Source: Lewinellaceae bacterium (lineage in GTDB: Bacteria; Bacteroidota; Bacteroidia; Chitinophagales; Saprospiraceae). From it: a stretch of 64,000 nucleotides of DNA. Below the pieces are notes generated by a model. It saw nothing but the letters and a program-made list of their open reading frames with translations, was not told the origin of the DNA and made no database searches. Each line of letters begins with the position of its first letter. Within the stretch, counting starts at the first letter, position 1. The position numbers were made by a program, and so were the translations under genes. Location: assembly GCA_020636375.1 (NCBI GenBank), contig JACJXZ010000002.1, forward strand, positions 124,001 to 188,000, written 5' to 3'. Positions 61,323 through 64,000 of this stretch are shown here, in pieces.

Positions 61323-62531
61323 CTAACTATCCCACCCCCAATTCATCCACCAACTCGCCCCCGCCAGCCCGGCCAGCCCCACCCAGAAAAGCCCCCAGCC
61401 CCACTGCTCCACGAAAGCCAGCCCCAGCACCGGCCCCAGGATGCCGTTGAGCGACCACGCCATCCAGTACCAGGCCATGTACTCGCCGCGCCGGGATTCG
61501 GGGGCCGTCTTCAGGGGCAGGCCGTTGTTGAAGGGCAGGAAAAAAACGCCGCCCAGCGTCCAGAGGATCATGGCCAGGAAGCATAACGCAAGGGCTTTCG
61601 GCAGCAGGAAGAGCAGGAAGGACAATCCGCCCAGCGCCAGGCCCGCCAGGATGGAAGCCCTCATCCTGCCCGCCTGCTCGATGGCGTGGATGGCCGGCAG
61701 TTCCACCAGGATGATCAGCAGGCTGCTCCCGCCCATCAGCATGCCGATGTAGCGCTCGTCGAAGCCCCATTCGGTTTTGATGAAAACCGGCACGCTCTGG
61801 AACCACTGGATGAAGCCAAAGCCCATAAGGAAGGTGGCCAGCAGGAAACGCAGGTAGGCAGGGTTGTACTGCGGCGCCTGCCCTTTTGGCTGTCCTCTGT
61901 CGCCCTTCTTTTTCACCCCACCCCTCTGCTTCCCCCACCTCCGCGAGCTGGCCCAAAAGTAAAGCCCCGCAGCAATGCAGGTCAGCCCGTCAATCCAGAA
62001 CAGCCACCGGTACCCCAGGGCCACCGCCACAAAGCCGCCGATGGCGGGCGCCGCGCTCATGCCCAGGCTGACGGCCAGCCGCAGGAAGGCCATGCTGCGC
62101 CCCACCTGAGCCGGCGGCACATAACTGCCCACCGAAGCCATTACGGCCGGACGGTACGCCTCCCCAAACAACCCGGCGCAGAAGATCAGGGCAAACAGGC
62201 CGTAAAAACCCTCAGCGTACTGCAGGCTGATAAAAAATACCCCGCTGGCCAGCAGGCTGCCCAGAATGGCCGGGTTGGGGCCGAAACGGTCGCTCAGGCG
62301 GCCCGCCAGGTAAACGCCGCCCAGAGACCCGAAGCCAAAAGCGCCCGCCAGCAGGCCGGCGTCGCCCAGGGAATAGCCCAGCACCGTGGACAGGTAGACC
62401 GTCAGGAAGGGCAACACCATGGTGCCCATCCGGTTGATGATGGTCAGGACGGCCAGCGCCCAAATCTCCCGGGGATGGCCGGCGTAGGCGGAACGGTAAA
62501 CGCGAATAACCCGCACAAGGGCAGTTCTCAT
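61323..62531 (-). CDS. MFS transporter
   Basis: 402 residues with about 12 membrane helices (AVLTIINRMGTMVLPFLTVY, LGDAGLLAGAFGFGSLGGVY, then the MFS A-motif-like GRLSDRFGPNPA after helix 2, AFLRLAVSLGMSAAPAIGGF, and from about residue 225 the second half beginning FLLATFLMGFGFIQWF). A basic loop (RWGKQRGGVKKKGDRGQPK) joins helices 6 and 7. The protein would exchange or export a small solute across the inner membrane; substrate unknown. The G-rich tract lies in front of its start. Confidence 0.92.
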   Translation of the reverse strand: MRTALVRVIRVYRSAYAGHPREIWALAVLTIINRMGTMVLPFLTVYLSTVLGYSLGDAGLLAGAFGFGSLGGVYLAGRLSDRFGPNPAILGSLLASGVFFISLQYAEGFYGLFALIFCAGLFGEAYRPAVMASVGSYVPPAQVGRSMAFLRLAVSLGMSAAPAIGGFVAVALGYRWLFWIDGLTCIAAGLYFWASSRRWGKQRGGVKKKGDRGQPKGQAPQYNPAYLRFLLATFLMGFGFIQWFQSVPVFIKTEWGFDERYIGMLMGGSSLLIILVELPAIHAIEQAGRMRASILAGLALGGLSFLLFLLPKALALCFLAMILWTLGGVFFLPFNNGLPLKTAPESRRGEYMAWYWMAWSLNGILGPVLGLAFVEQWGWGLFWVGLAGLAGASWWMNWGWDS

Positions 62532-62599
62532 GGATTAAAGGGAAATGGGAAAAGGCAAGATAGGGATTTCCGGAAACAATGGGGAAAGGCGGGTAATGT

Positions 62600-62735
62600 G
62601 TGGAGATGGGGTGGAGATGGGGTGGAGATGGGGTTGGAGATGGGGAGATGGGGAGATGGGGTGGAGCTGGAGTGGAAATGGAGTGGAGATGGAGTGGAAA
62701 TGGGGTGGAAATGGGGAAATGGGGTGGGAAAGAGA
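62600..62735. repeat. G-rich imperfect tandem repeat
   Basis: Units GGGGTGGAGAT and variants (GGAGATGGGG, GTGGAAATGG) recur about 12 times. On the plus strand there are many GGGG runs, so a G-quadruplex is possible. It lies in the 5' region of the MFS gene (start 62531). Frames through it are not considered coding. Confidence 0.85.
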
Positions 62736-62949
62736 CAAATTCCGATTTAACATATTTTTAATAGAAAAAAACCGGTCCTTGATAGAAAAACCCGTAACGA
62801 ATGGGTACTAGTCCGCATTATGTAACTGATTATGCTTCGTCAAAGCAATTTTTTATGCTTTGATTTGCTTATCGCGGAGCCTGATGGAATTTTATTCCGG
62901 GCCATATTGGCGCAGGCTCCTGATTTTTTCACCACAAATTTTTTGGTTA

Positions 62950-63191
62950 TGTACGCCAGTTCAGAAAACAGGGTGGATGTTAACCGCCCGAAAATCCCTC
63001 CCGATCCGGATTGGAGCGAATTGCCGCTCCCCGGCGGCGAAGGAGAACACGATTTCGCGAAAACCGTACGGACAGATTTAACCACAGGAAAGCTTACCAT
63101 CCGCCGTCGCGCTCCGGACGAAAAACAGGAGGAGGATGCTAAGCTTTCTTTTTTTATGCCAACCCCAGGATGGCCCGCACCGACAAACTGA
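62950..63191 (+). CDS. Small hypothetical protein
   Basis: 80 residues from ATG 62950 (MYASSENRVDVNRPKIPPDP). A longer frame begins at 62832. It is charged and proline-rich with DWSELPLPGGEGEHDFAK and LTTGKLTIRRRAPDEKQEED, matching nothing I know. Codon use looks possibly coding. It overlaps the 3' end of the opposite-strand gene by 38 bases. Weak support. Confidence 0.3.
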
Positions 63192-63714
63192 ACTCCCCGG
63201 CTAGTTTCCTCCCTTCTTCTGTGAGCCTCCAGTGATTTATTTTTCCGCTCTTGTTTTTTTCCACCCAGCCGTTGGCTTCCATTTCCTGCAGCGCAGCGAC
63301 CACATACTTCCGGCCCTTTATTTTTGAAGCCTGGTGAATCGAGGTGATGGCCAGGCCTGCCCCCTGTTCCTGAAACAGGATCAGCACGACAGCCACCCTG
63401 GCCAGAGATGCCTGGTATTGGCCGGAGGCATCTACTTTCCCGCCGGCGTCGTTTTTTCGGGGCCCCTCCCCTTCCTCCCTCACCAGTTCCAGAATGCTGG
63501 CCCGCAGCTGGTTGCGGGCCTGGTAGTATTCCGGAAAGCCGATCAGGCCTTTGGCCAGGCCCTGGTTCAACGCCGCCAGCCGGCCGGAGATATGAGCAAT
63601 GGCAGCTGCCTTTTCCTGGCCGTCATAATACCCGGCCAGCAATCTGACAGCTTCTTCCAGTTGGTCTTTGGAAACCAGAGCAGTGATTTGGGTTCTCAGT
63701 TCATGAAATGCCAT
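63154..63714 (-). CDS. Effector-associated-domain/winged-helix protein
   Basis: 186 residues from ATG 63714 (longer frame from 63750). Residues 1-85 (FHELRTQITALVSKDQLEEA, then IAHISGRLAALNQGLAKGLI, FPEYYQARNQLRASILELV) look like effector-associated domain 11 (EAD11), a helical adaptor that recruits effectors in bacterial conflict and immune-like systems. The last about 80 residues are a winged helix (ITSIHQASKIKGRKYVVAAL, MEANGWVEKNKSGKINHW, RLTEEGRKLAGEFSLSVRA). An adaptor fused to a DNA-binding-like domain suggests a signalling protein. No partner carrying the same adaptor is seen in the window; it may lie to the right. Confidence 0.65.
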   Translation of the reverse strand: MAFHELRTQITALVSKDQLEEAVRLLAGYYDGQEKAAAIAHISGRLAALNQGLAKGLIGFPEYYQARNQLRASILELVREEGEGPRKNDAGGKVDASGQYQASLARVAVVLILFQEQGAGLAITSIHQASKIKGRKYVVAALQEMEANGWVEKNKSGKINHWRLTEEGRKLAGEFSLSVRAILGLA

Positions 63715-63959
63715 AGGCCGCTTCAGATAGTTTCCGGTGAAGATAGGCATTTACAACTGCCGGCCCTTTATGACAGGAATCCTTTTCCCGCAGCAACTAT
63801 TTGCTACATAGACCACAATAGCCGCCGCCGGCTATGTGCTCTACTGTGAAAACGCTATGTTTCCTATGTGGCTAAAAAAAGACCCAAACTGGTACTTCCC
63901 GCCAATAAATAATCCGCACCGCCTGCTCATTCCCTCCTCCCCTATTGCCCTCGCCTGTT

Positions 63960-63967
63960 TATCTTTG
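63960..63967 (+). promoter_or_regulatory. Promoter -7 element TATCTTTG near the right edge
   Basis: TATCTTTG fits the Bacteroidota -7 element and is followed 23 bases later by an ATG (63991, ATGCCGCTTC), probably the start of a plus-strand gene cut by the window end. Confidence 0.5.
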
Positions 63968-63990
63968 CAAAAAAAGACAGGCGCCTGGCC

Positions 63991-64000
63991 ATGCCGCTTC
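63991..64000 (+). CDS. Possible start of a gene cut by the window edge
   Basis: ATG at 63991, 23 bases after TATCTTTG, with three codons (Met-Pro-Leu) visible. Nothing about its function can be said. Confidence 0.3.

Noticed and set aside
61686..62750. 354-codon plus frame over the MFS gene
   Set aside because: Antisense shadow that reads through the G-rich tract; no motif and extreme Q/R/A composition.

Overview
The window reads as chromosome from a Bacteroidota bacterium, most likely of the Saprospiraceae/Lewinella type. The evidence is the family content (a GLPGLI protein, an OMP_b-brl_3 outer-membrane protein, a LytTR regulator, a GlmU-like nucleotidyltransferase/acyltransferase), several TTG-N20-TAnnTTTG promoters, and many short dispersed intergenic hairpins. 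No rRNA, tRNA or CRISPR array was recognised.

Region 1 (1-16.4 kb, almost all on the minus strand) is a defence island built on a type I restriction-modification operon. In transcription order it holds a half-size hsdS, hsdM, a KilA-N gene, a Fic gene, an Apea-like HEPN gene, a full hsdS, an insertion sequence, a DUF3800 gene, a small conserved gene split by a MITE, an AAA ATPase, a PIN-like gene, hsdR, and a YgjP-type metallopeptidase that runs off the left edge. hsdM, the full hsdS, hsdR, the ATPase and the PIN-like gene all carry single-base frameshifts. The embedded KilA-N, Fic, HEPN, DUF3800, half-hsdS and transposase genes are open. Two plus-strand intergenic spots have a good promoter, a folded RNA-like body and a terminator-like end, and are proposed as new small RNAs (about 6105-6178 and 11752-11878).

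Region 2 (16.4-21.7 kb) is repeat-rich. It holds an outer-membrane beta-barrel protein, remnants of xisH and of a response regulator, and an intact LytTR regulator whose receiver lacks the phospho-acceptor aspartate.

Region 3 (21.8-43.5 kb) is a compact plus-strand extracellular contractile injection system (eCIS). It encodes a DUF4255 terminator, an unknown 396-aa protein, sheath, two tube proteins, a DUF5908 peptide, a LysM hub protein, a spike, a PAAR tip, a gp25-like protein, two large baseplate proteins, an S74 self-cleaving fibre, a tape measure, a 1,281-aa putative cargo protein and an AAA+ ATPase. No capsid, portal, terminase or T6SS membrane genes are present, so it is neither a prophage nor a T6SS. 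The AT-richer cargo gene, which ends in a possible toxin domain, is the most interesting gene here. Two decayed AAA-ATPase/PD-(D/E)XK genes follow.

Region 4 (45.2-64 kb) is mostly core: GLPGLI protein, a histidine kinase/response regulator pair, a PepSY-like protein, CHAD protein, an outer-membrane protein, bestrophin channel, transglutaminase, fatty-acid desaturase, spermidine synthase-like protein, GlmU-like protein, ribosomal protein L31, GNAT, Nudix, an ECF sigma factor with a cupin partner, an MFS transporter, and an effector-associated-domain/winged-helix protein. The spacers carry a 10-bp tandem repeat, a G-rich tract, and members of a 100-125-bp inverted-repeat element family that recurs across the window.
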